Part shown: piece by piece, positions 41,916-50,815 of the stretch | Layout of the letters: every line of letters begins with the position of its first letter | How positions within the stretch are numbered: position 1 is the stretch's first letter | Program-made: the position numbers and the translations under genes | From: an uncultured Bacteroidales bacterium | GTDB lineage: Bacteria; Bacteroidota; Bacteroidia; Bacteroidales; CAIWKO01 | Assembly: GCA_903913285.1 (NCBI GenBank) | Contig: CAIWKO010000045.1 | Coordinates: 192,068-256,067, forward strand | Reading direction: 5' to 3' | DNA length: 64,000 nucleotides | Notes under the pieces: generated by a model | Told to the model about the DNA's origin: nothing | The model's database searches: none | Seen by the model: only the letters and a program-made list of their open reading frames with translations

Positions 41916-41951
41916 TAGTTATTGGCGATAAATTCAAATTGCCAATAACTA
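41916..41951. promoter_or_regulatory. Inverted repeat between divergent SDR and tyrS
   Basis: Perfect 11-bp arms TAGTTATTGGC (41916-41926) and GCCAATAACTA (41941-41951) around a 14-base AT-rich loop. It lies between the two promoters and ends 32 bp before the tyrS -7 element. It may be an operator for one or both genes, or an RNA hairpin if transcribed. Confidence 0.4.
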
Positions 41952-41982
41952 TTTAAATAAACTTCCATTTCTCCAAAAACAC

Positions 41983-41990
41983 TATTTTTG
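41983..41990 (+). promoter_or_regulatory. -7 promoter element of tyrS
   Basis: TATTTTTG, 13 bp before the ATG at 42004, giving a very short leader. Confidence 0.4.
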
Positions 41991-42003
41991 TAAAAAAACT
42001 GCT

Positions 42004-43284
42004 ATGAATTTTGTCGACGAATTACGCTGGCGCGGAATGATACACGATATGATACCGGGCACCGACCTTCAACTTCAAAAAGAAATGACCTCAGCGTATG
42101 TAGGAATCGACCCTACGGCCGATTCCCTCCACATCGGCCATTTGGTTTCCATCATGATGTTGAAGCATTTTCAACTCTGCGGCCACAAACCCATAGCATT
42201 GGTAGGAGGTGCCACCGGCATGATTGGCGACCCTTCGGGCAAATCAGAAGAACGCAACCTTTTGGACGAAGAAACCCTGCGCCACAACCAGAACTGCATT
42301 CAAACACAACTCGAAAAGTTCCTCCACTTCGGAAACATACCCAACAGCGCCGAAATTGTGAACAACTACGACTGGATGAAAGGCATGGATGTACTCACAT
42401 TCTTGCGCACGGTTGGCAAGCACATCACCATCAACTACATGATTTCAAAAGAATCGGTGCAGAAACGCATGCAATCGGGTAGCGGAATTTCCTACACCGA
42501 GTTCACCTATCAACTGGTTCAGGGCTATGATTTTTATTGGCTTAACCAGCATCATAACTGCAAACTGCAAATGGGCGGTGCCGACCAATGGGGCAACATC
42601 ACCACTGGCACCGAACTCATCCGCCGCATGGGAGCGGGAGAAGCTTATGCCATCACCTGTCCGCTCATCACCAAAGCCGACGGCGGTAAATTCGGCAAAA
42701 CCGAAGCGGGTAATGTGTGGCTGGACCCGAAAAAAACTTCACCTTACAAGTTCTACCAATTTTGGCTGAACTGTTCCGACGACGATGCCGAAAAATATAT
42801 CAAGATATTCACACTTTTCGCTCAAGCCGAAATTGAAGATATCATCCGTCAGCACCGTGAAGCTCCGCATTTGCGCGTGTTGCAAAAAGCATTGGCCAAA
42901 GATATCACCATCCGAGTTCATTCGGAACAAGAATACAATGCTGCCCTTGAAGCTTCCGAAATATTATTCGGTAAAGGAACTTCCGAAACCTTGCAAAAAC
43001 TCGACGAAGAAACCTTCCTTTCGGTTTTCGAAGGTGTGCCTCAAAGCATAGTTTCAAAAAACGAATTGATTGCAGGTATTAATATCATTGAACTTCTGAG
43101 TACCAACACCAATATCATGCCTTCGAAAAGCGAAGCCCGCCGCATGCTGAAAGAAGGAGCCGTTTTATTAAACAAGGCAAAAATGGCAGAATCAACTCTG
43201 GTAGATACAAGTTATTTGCTCAACAACAAATATATTTTGGTTCAGAAAGGCAAGAAAAATTATTACCTGATAGTGGTAGAATGA
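42004..43284 (+). CDS. tyrS: Tyrosyl-tRNA synthetase
   Basis: A 426-residue class I synthetase. The HIGH motif is in DSLHIGHLV near residue 45, the tyrosine site includes [12 protein letters not shown] and [10 protein letters not shown], and the KMSKS-equivalent loop is [11 protein letters not shown]. The C-terminal 70 residues are an S4-like RNA-binding domain ([15 protein letters not shown]). It attaches tyrosine to tRNA-Tyr. The stop codon abuts that of the convergent hybrid kinase within TGATCA. Confidence 0.95.
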   Translation: MNFVDELRWRGMIHDMIPGTDLQLQKEMTSAYVGIDPTADSLHIGHLVSIMMLKHFQLCGHKPIALVGGATGMIGDPSGKSEERNLLDEETLRHNQNCIQTQLEKFLHFGNIPNSAEIVNNYDWMKGMDVLTFLRTVGKHITINYMISKESVQKRMQSGSGISYTEFTYQLVQGYDFYWLNQHHNCKLQMGGADQWGNITTGTELIRRMGAGEAYAITCPLITKADGGKFGKTEAGNVWLDPKKTSPYKFYQFWLNCSDDDAEKYIKIFTLFAQAEIEDIIRQHREAPHLRVLQKALAKDITIRVHSEQEYNAALEASEILFGKGTSETLQKLDEETFLSVFEGVPQSIVSKNELIAGINIIELLSTNTNIMPSKSEARRMLKEGAVLLNKAKMAESTLVDTSYLLNNKYILVQKGKKNYYLIVVE

Positions 43285-46200
43285 TCATTTTTTCATTACA
43301 CGTAAAATTTCATTCATCAAGCCTGTTTTATCAATCGGTTTCAATAGAAAACCGCTAAAACTTTTTGTTAGTATCTTCTGAATGTCCGTTTCTGTTGAAT
43401 AAGCTGTTAAAGCTATTAAAGGAATTTTATCGTTCAAACTATAGATTTTATCAGCGGTTTCAACTCCGTTCATACCTTCTCCTAAATTGATATCCATAAA
43501 AACAATATCATATACCGATCTTTTTATGAGTTCTAAAGCCATTGTGCCTGTTGTAGCAATGTCGATGACGCATTCATTCTTCAGATAAGCTTCTATCAAT
43601 TCGCCGTTTATTTTATTGTCGTCAACCACTAAAACCTTGTATTTTGAAATGTCTTTTGAAATGGGTTTTTTATCTTTTTGAACTGAAACGGAGTTATTAA
43701 TTTCCACGATCTTTTCCGGTTCAGCCAGTGGTAAATAAATCGTAAACACAGATCCTTTCCCCAGTTCACTTTCAACAAGTATTTTGCCTCCCATGAGTTC
43801 AGTCATTTTTTTACACAATGCAAGTCCAAGCCCTGTGCCTTCATAGCTTCTGTTCAAGCCTTCGCTTACCTGACGAAACTCTTGAAATATCAGATTATAG
43901 TGATCTTTTGAAATACCGATCCCGGTGTCGGCTATAGAAATATAGGCATATTCTTTTTCGCGATAGGAAGAAACTCCCGTTTCGATCGTAATCCCGCCTT
44001 TTTCAGTGAACTTAATTGCATTCGAAACCAAATTGTTTAAGATCTGTATCAGAAAATTTTCATTGAATGCAGCAAACACATTTGTTTGAAGATTTTTCTT
44101 AAGAAAGATATTTTTCAAATTTGCTTCATGCTCAATAGGCGAAATCGACATTTCGATGAACTTATTCAGGTTGGTTCTCACGATCTCCAGAGGTTTCTTG
44201 CTTGCTTCAAGTTGCGACAAATTTAAAATGGAATTTAATGTGCTCATCAATCGCTCGCCCGAAAACAAGATATTATCAAGCATATCCTGCGATTTGCTGT
44301 CTTTGATTTGCTGCCGCAACAAGGAGGCGAATCCCAAAATACCTGTCATGGGTGTACGAAGTTCGTGGCTCATATTGGCAATAAGAGCTGTTTTTAGTCT
44401 GTCAGAGTCTTCAGCAATTTCTTTTGCGTGCAAAAGTTGGTCTTCGGCCTGCTTTTTATAGATCAACGAAGCGATCTGTTCGGAAACAAAAACAAGCAGA
44501 TCTTTTTCTGCAGAAGTATATTGTACCCCTTTCGAATAGTTTTGAACCGCAATAACCCCGATCACCTTTTTTCTTGTTATCAATGGAACTCCAAGCCAAT
44601 CTTTTGATAAAGCTCCGATAATTTCAATTTCGCCTTCCTTTTCGAGGGTTTTAAGTATTTCGGGATTTGTCAGCAATGGTATACCGTGTCTTAAAACATA
44701 TTCTGTCAGACCCCTTTTCAGCCTTCGTGTTATAGGTTTTTCGTCTTTTTCATCAACAAAATACGGGAATGAAATTAAATCTGTGTTATCGTCATATAGT
44801 GCAATGTAAAAGTTTCGGGCATCCATTAATTCGCTTATGATCGAATGAATAGATTCATAAAGTTCATCGGAACTTGTAGCTGTATGAATTAATTGCGAAA
44901 TTATGAATGTGGCGGCCCGCGCTTTTTCCGATTTTTTTAATTCAGTAATATCGTGGTTGATATTCATAATGGCCTTTTGACCACTATATTCTATCACAGA
45001 CCCGTTGACAAGCATAAAAAGTTCTTTGCCGTTTTTGGTATTATGTATGGTTTCGAAATTTTTTAATGCATTCTTTTCACTTAAATTTTCAATTTGAATC
45101 TGATCGTAAGAGAAATTTTTTGACAATTGCTTTAAGTTCATTTTGCATAACTCATCTAAACTGTATCCATAAATTTCTGTTGCTTTTTCGTTTGCTGTGA
45201 TAATTTGTGTAGTAGCAGGATTAACAATTAATATAGCATCATTAGCATTTTCGAAGATTGCACGATACTGCGATTCGGAACGTTGAAGGGCTAATGACGT
45301 TTTTCGTTGTCTGGAAATATCCCGAACTACCTTGCCGATATAAAAATCATTTTTAGTGTTAATTTCGAAAGTCGTTTGTTGAATGTAGCGTTCTTTTCCG
45401 TCAATTGAAATAATTGATTCTTCAATATAACGATTGGATGAATTAACTTTTCCGTCGAAAATGGTTTTTAATGTTTCCGACTTGAGTTTCGAATAATAAT
45501 TTTCATTTCTTAATTCGGTTTTCATGAGTTGAAATTCCATATCCCATTGATATTCTCCAATCGCATTTTCTTTTAGGATCCCCGTAATTTGAGTCATTCC
45601 TTTATTCCATTCGATCACCTTTCCTTCCCTGTTGGTTAGAATAATCCCTTCAAGAGATTGTTCGATAACACTCCTGAATTTTTCTTCACTGGTGCTTAAT
45701 GCCAACTCTGTTATTTTTCTTTGATTAATTTCTTCCTGAAGTTGATGAATGATTTGTGTTAATAAAGCGGTCCGTTCTCTTACCCGGTTTTCCAGTTCTG
45801 TGTTCGCCTGCTTAATTGAACTTTCAATATTGCGCAGATCGGTTATTTCATAAAATGTCCCTAAGATATAAGGTGTTCCTTCAATATCATTAAAAAGTTT
45901 TTTCTTTGAAATTACTATTCTTTTAGCGCCTGAAGCAGTTTGTATTTCTTCCTCCACATCTGCATCCGATCCGGTTTCAATAACATTTTGATCTTGTAAT
46001 TCAAATATTTCTGCTTTCTTTTTGGGGAATAAAAAATGTGCAGTTTTACCAATAATTTCCCGAGAGGTCATGCCGAAGAAATCGCAAAAAGCCTGATTTA
46101 CAAAAAACCATTTATAATCTTTATCTTTAATGAAAATGGGTTCCGAAATATGGTTCAACAGATCGATTATTTTAGTGGAATTAATTGAAAAGAACCGATT

Positions 46201-46347
46201 AACTTCATCGGGTTGTTGAGCATCAATAATTCTGTAATTTGTTGAATCCGCAGGTTCGTTAATGGTTAAAACACCTTTCTGAATTTGGTCCTCGAGTGAA
46301 CGAACTATTTCTTCAAGGTTAGTTTTATTGGTAAATTCAAAGATCAT
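43285..46347 (-). CDS. Hybrid histidine kinase (PAS-PAS-PAS-GAF-HisKA-HATPase-REC)
   Basis: A 1020-residue soluble sensor kinase. Three PAS domains (about 45-165, 220-340, 355-470; for example EPIFIKDKDYKWFFVNQAF) are joined by a coiled coil. A GAF domain follows at 485-640, then HisKA with phospho-acceptor H661 (MSHELRTPMTG), HATPase with NLVSNAIKFTEKGG and DTGIGISKD, and a receiver with phospho-acceptor D952 (VFMDINLGEG). No transmembrane segment is visible, so it senses cytoplasmic signals, probably redox, light or ligands bound by PAS/GAF. It lies 5 bases after a smaller kinase gene. Confidence 0.9.
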   Translation of the reverse strand: MIFEFTNKTNLEEIVRSLEDQIQKGVLTINEPADSTNYRIIDAQQPDEVNRFFSINSTKIIDLLNHISEPIFIKDKDYKWFFVNQAFCDFFGMTSREIIGKTAHFLFPKKKAEIFELQDQNVIETGSDADVEEEIQTASGAKRIVISKKKLFNDIEGTPYILGTFYEITDLRNIESSIKQANTELENRVRERTALLTQIIHQLQEEINQRKITELALSTSEEKFRSVIEQSLEGIILTNREGKVIEWNKGMTQITGILKENAIGEYQWDMEFQLMKTELRNENYYSKLKSETLKTIFDGKVNSSNRYIEESIISIDGKERYIQQTTFEINTKNDFYIGKVVRDISRQRKTSLALQRSESQYRAIFENANDAILIVNPATTQIITANEKATEIYGYSLDELCKMNLKQLSKNFSYDQIQIENLSEKNALKNFETIHNTKNGKELFMLVNGSVIEYSGQKAIMNINHDITELKKSEKARAATFIISQLIHTATSSDELYESIHSIISELMDARNFYIALYDDNTDLISFPYFVDEKDEKPITRRLKRGLTEYVLRHGIPLLTNPEILKTLEKEGEIEIIGALSKDWLGVPLITRKKVIGVIAVQNYSKGVQYTSAEKDLLVFVSEQIASLIYKKQAEDQLLHAKEIAEDSDRLKTALIANMSHELRTPMTGILGFASLLRQQIKDSKSQDMLDNILFSGERLMSTLNSILNLSQLEASKKPLEIVRTNLNKFIEMSISPIEHEANLKNIFLKKNLQTNVFAAFNENFLIQILNNLVSNAIKFTEKGGITIETGVSSYREKEYAYISIADTGIGISKDHYNLIFQEFRQVSEGLNRSYEGTGLGLALCKKMTELMGGKILVESELGKGSVFTIYLPLAEPEKIVEINNSVSVQKDKKPISKDISKYKVLVVDDNKINGELIEAYLKNECVIDIATTGTMALELIKRSVYDIVFMDINLGEGMNGVETADKIYSLNDKIPLIALTAYSTETDIQKILTKSFSGFLLKPIDKTGLMNEILRVMKK

Positions 46348-46352
46348 ACAGT

Positions 46353-47144
46353 TTATTTTTTTGGTAAGGCAAATGTGAATGTACTACCCGAATTCTCTAT
46401 ACTGTCAATAACCAGGTACCCGTTATTTTTCGTAATTAGTTCCTTACACAGGATCAATCCCAATCCACTTCCATATTCATCAGCTGTTCCTTTTGTTTTT
46501 ATCTTTTGATCTAGTTTTAAGATCTTCTCCAGATTTTCTTTTTTAATTCCGACACCATTATCCGATACTGAAATCTCAATAAATCCATCAGAGTTTTCTT
46601 TGTTTTTGGTCTCTTTAGCCCTGATAGTAATATTGCCGCCCTGAGCAGTGAATTTTATGGCATTAGAGATCAGGTTGCGCAGTATAGTTTTGAGCATATT
46701 AATATCACCGATAGCCGAAATATTGGATTTTATCTCCGATCTTAACTTAATATTTTTGTGCTTTGCCTGAAGGTGAAGCACCTCAACGACCTCGTTTGCT
46801 GTTTCTGATACGTTTATGATCTGAGGATTGAACTCCATATGGGTGGTTTGCGACCATTCCAGTAAGTTTTGAAGCAGCCGCATCAACGATTTTGATGAAA
46901 CGTTGATGTTTTTTAAGTATTTTTTCTTTTCTGTATCGGTTAATGAATCAAAATTTGTTGATAGAATATCCGAAAATCCTATTATTGCATTGAGGGGGTC
47001 TTTCAGGTCGTGAGCAATGATCGAAAAAAAACGATCTTTGGTTGAATTTTTTTCTGATAATTTTTCCGCAGAATGTTTTATTGCTGTCTTTGACTTTTTT
47101 CTTTTGTCGGTGGTATTAAGCAATTTAACCTTGGAAGTTGCCAT
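46353..47144 (-). CDS. Sensor-less histidine kinase
   Basis: A 263-residue cytoplasmic kinase with only a 35-residue basic N-terminus before the HisKA domain. The phospho-acceptor H45 is in FFSIIAHDLKDPLN, followed by the HATPase motifs NLISNAIKFTAQGG, DNGVGIKKENLEK and GSGLGLILCKEL. Without a sensor it must take its input from a partner, plausibly the hybrid kinase encoded 5 bases downstream. Together they could form a mixed phosphorelay. Confidence 0.85.
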   Translation of the reverse strand: MATSKVKLLNTTDKRKKSKTAIKHSAEKLSEKNSTKDRFFSIIAHDLKDPLNAIIGFSDILSTNFDSLTDTEKKKYLKNINVSSKSLMRLLQNLLEWSQTTHMEFNPQIINVSETANEVVEVLHLQAKHKNIKLRSEIKSNISAIGDINMLKTILRNLISNAIKFTAQGGNITIRAKETKNKENSDGFIEISVSDNGVGIKKENLEKILKLDQKIKTKGTADEYGSGLGLILCKELITKNNGYLVIDSIENSGSTFTFALPKK

Positions 47145-47185
47145 AGTAAAGAATAAAAGTTATTAGCAGATTATTTTTAATAAGT

Positions 47186-47193
47186 CAAATGTA
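47186..47193 (-). promoter_or_regulatory. -7 promoter element of the kinase pair
   Basis: Minus-strand TACATTTG (47193-47186), 41 bp from the ATG at 47144. Confidence 0.35.
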
Positions 47194-47251
47194 GATAAAA
47201 AAACGCAGATTTATTTAAAAAATTGGGTACATTTATAAACGATTTTTCTAT

Positions 47252-47259
47252 TAAATTTG
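47252..47259 (+). promoter_or_regulatory. -7 promoter element of the YdeI-like gene
   Basis: TAAATTTG, 23 bp before the ATG at 47283. Confidence 0.4.
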
Positions 47260-47282
47260 TTTCGTTTATTGAATTTTAAATT

Positions 47283-47759
47283 ATGAAAGATTTTAAGTTT
47301 GAAGCTGTTTTGCAAAAAGCGCCTGATATGGATGCTTGTTATGTGGTTGTTCCGAAAAATAAGAATGACTGGAGCGAAAAAGGGCGTGTTAAAGTGAAGG
47401 CTTCTATTGATGGGATTCCATACAGGGGTTCGATCGTCAGAATGGAGAAGAACGGGCCTTTGCTGTTGCCTGTGCTGAAAGATATCCGGAATCAGTTCCA
47501 AAAAGATGAAGGCGACCTTGTTTATATTGCCTTAAGAGAAGATCTGGAAGAACGGTTTGTTGAAATTCCGCCCGAATTGCTTGATTTCTTTGCGAAACAT
47601 CCCGATATTGAACTGTTTTTTAAAGATCTTTCGTTTACAAATCAAAAAGAGTATGTTTTTTGGCTCACTTCGGCTGTTAGAGAAGAAACCAAACAGGCAC
47701 GGGTGAAAATGATGAAACAAAAATTGATGGAACGGAAAAAGAACCCCTTCGATAGATAG
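47283..47759 (+). CDS. DUF1905 + YdeI/OmpD-associated protein
   Basis: A 158-residue cytoplasmic protein. Residues 1-95 are DUF1905-like (FEAVLQKAPDMDACYVVVP, then RGSIVRMEKNGPLLLPVLKDIR). Residues 100-158 match the YdeI/bacteriocin-protection family (FFAKHPDIELFFKDLSFTNQKEYVFWLTSAVREETKQAR, cited only as LSFTNQKEYVFWL and REETKQAR). The family has weak links to stress or peptide resistance and no known enzymatic activity. Full length, single-gene unit convergent with tgt. Confidence 0.8.
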   Translation: MKDFKFEAVLQKAPDMDACYVVVPKNKNDWSEKGRVKVKASIDGIPYRGSIVRMEKNGPLLLPVLKDIRNQFQKDEGDLVYIALREDLEERFVEIPPELLDFFAKHPDIELFFKDLSFTNQKEYVFWLTSAVREETKQARVKMMKQKLMERKKNPFDR

Positions 47760-47765
47760 TTCTTT

Positions 47766-48896
47766 TTATATCCTGTTGTCCAAATCGGCCACTATCGATC
47801 TTTTCCACTGCGCGAAACTTCCTTCCACGATCTTTTTGCGCGCTTCTTTCACCAGCCATAAATAGAATGCCAGATTGTGCTGGCTTGCTATCATAGAGCC
47901 AAGCATTTCGTTGGTAACAAACAAATGCCGCAGGTAAGCCTTCGTGTAATGTGTATCGACAAACGAATAGGCATTTTCATCGATCACCGAAAAATCGTCT
48001 TTCCATTTTTCGTTGCGGATATTGATGCGTCCGTTCAGGTTAAAAAGCCAGCCGTTTCGGCCGTTGCGCGTGGGCATAACACAGTCGAACATATCGATGC
48101 CCAACGCGATGCCTTCCAGAATATTTGCCGGAGTTCCAACGCCCATCAGATAGCGGGGCTTATCCTGAGGCAATATGCCGCACACCTGTTCGGTTATTTC
48201 GTACATCACCTCGGTGGGTTCGCCTACCGACAATCCGCCGATGGCATTGCCCTCGCGCTGAAATGAGGCGATGGTTTCGGCCGAAATTTTTCGCAGGTCT
48301 TTGAAGGTGCTTCCCTGAACTATCGGAAACAATGTTTGCTCATATCCATACAAGGCTTCGGTTTCGTCAAAACGTTTGCAACAACGGCTCAGCCAGTCGT
48401 GGGTCATTTTCATCGATTCGGAAGCATATTGATATTCGCACGGAAAGGGCGTGCATTCGTCGAAAGCCATGATGATGTCGGCGCCTATGGTGCGCTGAAT
48501 GTCCATCACAATTTCGGGCGTGAAGGTATGTTTCGAACCATCGATATGCGATTGAAACACCACACCGTCATCCTTAAATTTTCGTATCGTCTTCAACGAA
48601 TAAACCTGATAACCGCCGCTGTCGGTCAGGATGGGTTTGTTCCAGCCGTTGAATTTATGCAATCCGCCGGCAGCCTGCAAAATGCCGAGGCCGGGCCTCA
48701 GATACAAGTGATAGGTGTTGCCCAAAATGATCTGTGCTTTTATATCTTCAGCCAAATCGCGCTGATGAACTGCCTTAACGGTTCCGGCGGTGCCGACCGG
48801 CATAAAGATAGGCGTTTCGATGCTTCCGTGAGCTGTTTCTATTTGTCCCGCGCGGGCAGATGTTTCGGTATCGCGACCGAGCAATGTGAATTTCAT
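47766..48896 (-). CDS. tgt: tRNA-guanine transglycosylase
   Basis: A 376-residue TIM-barrel enzyme that exchanges guanine 34 for preQ1 in the queuosine pathway. Active-site motifs are ILTDSGGYQVYSL, AFDECTPFP, GGLSVGEPTEVM and LMGVGTPANIL, and DMFDCVMPTRNGRNG holds the nucleophilic Asp region. The usual zinc-binding CxC-xx-C cluster before RAYLHHL is absent: here DENAYSFVDTHYTKAYLRHL has no cysteine. I recall the same in other Bacteroidota Tgt proteins, so it is probably a lineage variant. The start at MKFTLLGRD (48896) is set by a -7 element at 48901-48908 that overlaps any longer frame. Confidence 0.9.
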   Translation of the reverse strand: MKFTLLGRDTETSARAGQIETAHGSIETPIFMPVGTAGTVKAVHQRDLAEDIKAQIILGNTYHLYLRPGLGILQAAGGLHKFNGWNKPILTDSGGYQVYSLKTIRKFKDDGVVFQSHIDGSKHTFTPEIVMDIQRTIGADIIMAFDECTPFPCEYQYASESMKMTHDWLSRCCKRFDETEALYGYEQTLFPIVQGSTFKDLRKISAETIASFQREGNAIGGLSVGEPTEVMYEITEQVCGILPQDKPRYLMGVGTPANILEGIALGIDMFDCVMPTRNGRNGWLFNLNGRINIRNEKWKDDFSVIDENAYSFVDTHYTKAYLRHLFVTNEMLGSMIASQHNLAFYLWLVKEARKKIVEGSFAQWKRSIVADLDNRI

Positions 48897-48900
48897 TCCG

Positions 48901-48908
48901 CAAAGGTA
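48901..48908 (-). promoter_or_regulatory. -7 promoter element of tgt
   Basis: Minus-strand TACCTTTG (48908-48901) ends only 4 bases before the ATG. Transcription would start at or next to the start codon, implying a leaderless or nearly leaderless mRNA. Confidence 0.45.
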
Positions 48909-48954
48909 GTTATACCGCTTAATCAACACCAATTAGTTTATAAGTTTTTTAGCG

Positions 48955-48989
48955 TTTGCTCAATTTTAGTCGCATTACGAATAAATTTG
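48955..48989 (+). promoter_or_regulatory. Promoter of the glycosyltransferase-sigma factor pair
   Basis: TTTG (48955-48958), 23-bp spacer, TAAATTTG (48982-48989). The ATG at 49007 is 17 bp downstream, which rules out the longer frame beginning at 48956. Confidence 0.5.
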
Positions 48990-49006
48990 TACAAGAATAC
49001 ATACGT

Positions 49007-50152
49007 ATGATTTTTGAAAATTTTTTTGCTGATAGCCTTCAGTTGTATTTGTATTATGCTTTGGCGGGGGTTTTTCTGGTGCAAATTATTTACTTCTGGG
49101 GATTTTTTTCAAACTTTGCTTTCAGCCGCAAAAAACAAATTGCTGGGAGCAGCTTGCCCGTTTCGGTGGTGGTTTGTGCCCGCAACGAATATTATAATCT
49201 CGAAACCTATCTTCCGCTCATCCTCGAACAGGATTATCCCGATTTTGAAGTGATAGTGGTTAACGACGAATCGGACGACGATACCACGGGTTTGTTGAAC
49301 GATATTTCGCGGCAGTATCCGCGTTTGAAAGTGTTGCATATCGAAGAGAACAAGAATTTTTTTAAAGGGAAAAAGTTTCCGCTTTCGCTGGGAATTAAAT
49401 CGGCGCAGCACGATATTATTTTGTTGACCGATGCCGATTGCTATCCTGTCGACAAAAACTGGATCAACCGCATGCAATCGCATTTCTCGAATCCGAAAAC
49501 AAAGATCGTGTTGGGATACGGCGGCTACAGTTCCCGCAAGGGTTTGTTGAATAAGCTTATCAGGTTTGATACGATTATGATCGCCCTGCAATATTTTTCG
49601 CTGGCCAAAATTGGCATGCCCTACATGGGTGTGGGCCGAAATCTGGCGTATCGCAAGAGTTTTTTTCTCGATAAAAAAGGTTTTGCCAACCATCTGAAAG
49701 TTAGTTCGGGCGACGACGACCTGTTTGTGAACGAAAATGCCACGCGCGGAAATACTGCCATAGAGTTTGCGCCCGACAGCCACACGGTTTCGGAACCGAA
49801 AACCGACTATGATTCGTGGCTGTTTCAAAAAAAACGTCACGCCACCTCGGGCAGGTTCTATAAAATGAAACACAAATTCATCCTGACCTTGTTTCCGCTA
49901 TCAACGGTGGTTTTCTACGGTTTGGCAGTGGCAATGATACTGCTTTACCTGAATTTATATACTATTATCATCGTGGCAACGTTATTAATAATACGATTGA
50001 TTAGCCAACTTATTGTAACAAAAAATACAATGATTCGGTTGAAAGAAAGGAATTTATTATTATTTTCGCCCTTTTTTGAAATAGTTTTTATTGTTTTTAA
50101 TGTGTACGTCATGTTTGCGAATATGACAAAACAACAAAGCGGATGGAAGTAA
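49007..50152 (+). CDS. Membrane-bound family 2 glycosyltransferase
   Basis: A 381-residue protein. One N-terminal transmembrane segment (about 14-34), then a GT-A domain with VSVVVCARNEYYNLETYLP, VVNDESDDDT, the DxD in LLTDADCYP, and the acceptor-side SSGDDDLFVNE. A loose QxxRW-like element is QKKRHA. Two to three C-terminal membrane segments follow (about 295-370). It is a GT2 enzyme that probably extends or transfers sugars on a lipid-linked glycan. It overlaps the sigma-factor gene by 10 bases. Confidence 0.85.
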   Translation: MIFENFFADSLQLYLYYALAGVFLVQIIYFWGFFSNFAFSRKKQIAGSSLPVSVVVCARNEYYNLETYLPLILEQDYPDFEVIVVNDESDDDTTGLLNDISRQYPRLKVLHIEENKNFFKGKKFPLSLGIKSAQHDIILLTDADCYPVDKNWINRMQSHFSNPKTKIVLGYGGYSSRKGLLNKLIRFDTIMIALQYFSLAKIGMPYMGVGRNLAYRKSFFLDKKGFANHLKVSSGDDDLFVNENATRGNTAIEFAPDSHTVSEPKTDYDSWLFQKKRHATSGRFYKMKHKFILTLFPLSTVVFYGLAVAMILLYLNLYTIIIVATLLIIRLISQLIVTKNTMIRLKERNLLLFSPFFEIVFIVFNVYVMFANMTKQQSGWK

Positions 50153-50751
50153 AATTAAATCTCACCGAAAAAGCACAGCGCGATTTCAAGCTCGTTCAGC
50201 TTGCCGTTGGACAGGGCGACCAAAAAGCCTATGCTTCGCTGATGGGATATTATAAAGATGCCATTTACTTTATGCTGCTGAAAATGACCAACAATCCCGA
50301 CGATGCCGAAGATATGACGATAGAGGCGTTCGGGAAGGCTTTCAAGAAACTGGACCAATATACGCCCGAATATGCCTTCAGCACCTGGCTGTTTAAGATT
50401 GCATCCAACAATTGTATTGATTTTATCCGCCGGAAAAAGATGGACCTGTTGTCGATAAATAAAACCTACGACGACGAAGACGGTATAGAGATGTCGCACA
50501 ATTTGCCGGGTTATGGCCCCGACCCCGAAGAAAAGTTTATCGAGAAACAAAAGATAAAACTGATGCGCGAAGTGGTTGAAAAACTCAAGCCGCATTATCG
50601 CGAACTGGTTCAGTTGCGCTATTTCGAAGAACTGTCGTACGAAGAAATAGCCGAACAAATGGCTATACCCCTGGGCACGGTGAAAGCACAGTTGTTTCGT
50701 GCGCGCGAATTCCTGTATAATATTATGAAAAACGCCGAAGGGACGATTTGA
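50143..50751 (+). CDS. ECF-type RNA polymerase sigma factor
   Basis: A 202-residue sigma-70 family protein. Region 2 (residues 17-90) has DAIYFMLLKMTNNPDDAEDMTIEAFGKAF, cited here as TNNPDDAEDMTIEAF, and STWLFKIASNNCIDFIRRKK. Region 4 (135-195) has LKPHYRELVQLRYFEELSYEEIA and PLGTVKAQLFRAREFL. No anti-sigma factor is adjacent. The start codon lies inside the end of the glycosyltransferase gene, so envelope-glycan synthesis and this regulator are co-translated. It may respond to surface or envelope state, which is inference. Confidence 0.9.
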   Translation: MEVKLNLTEKAQRDFKLVQLAVGQGDQKAYASLMGYYKDAIYFMLLKMTNNPDDAEDMTIEAFGKAFKKLDQYTPEYAFSTWLFKIASNNCIDFIRRKKMDLLSINKTYDDEDGIEMSHNLPGYGPDPEEKFIEKQKIKLMREVVEKLKPHYRELVQLRYFEELSYEEIAEQMAIPLGTVKAQLFRAREFLYNIMKNAEGTI

Positions 50752-50754
50752 GGG

Positions 50755-50775
50755 GAGAGTTGAAAGTTAAAAGTA
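50755..50775. repeat. Short 7-bp repeat after the sigma-factor gene
   Basis: Three approximate heptamers GAGAGTT, GAAAGTT, AAAAGTA directly after the TGA stop, with TGA, TAA and TAG in shifting plus-strand frames. It leads into the palindromic element. Weaker than the other heptamer arrays. Confidence 0.35.
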
Positions 50776-50803
50776 GGGACACGACATGTCGTGTCTTTTT
50801 TTT
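50773..50803. terminator. Palindromic element acting as terminator
   Basis: GTAGG, then the perfect palindrome GACACGACATGTCGTGTC (50778-50795), then eight T. A hairpin plus T-run ends the plus-strand glycosyltransferase-sigma unit. It is the second copy of the element at 59-84. Confidence 0.75.
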
Positions 50804-50815
50804 ATCCAAGCCTGT

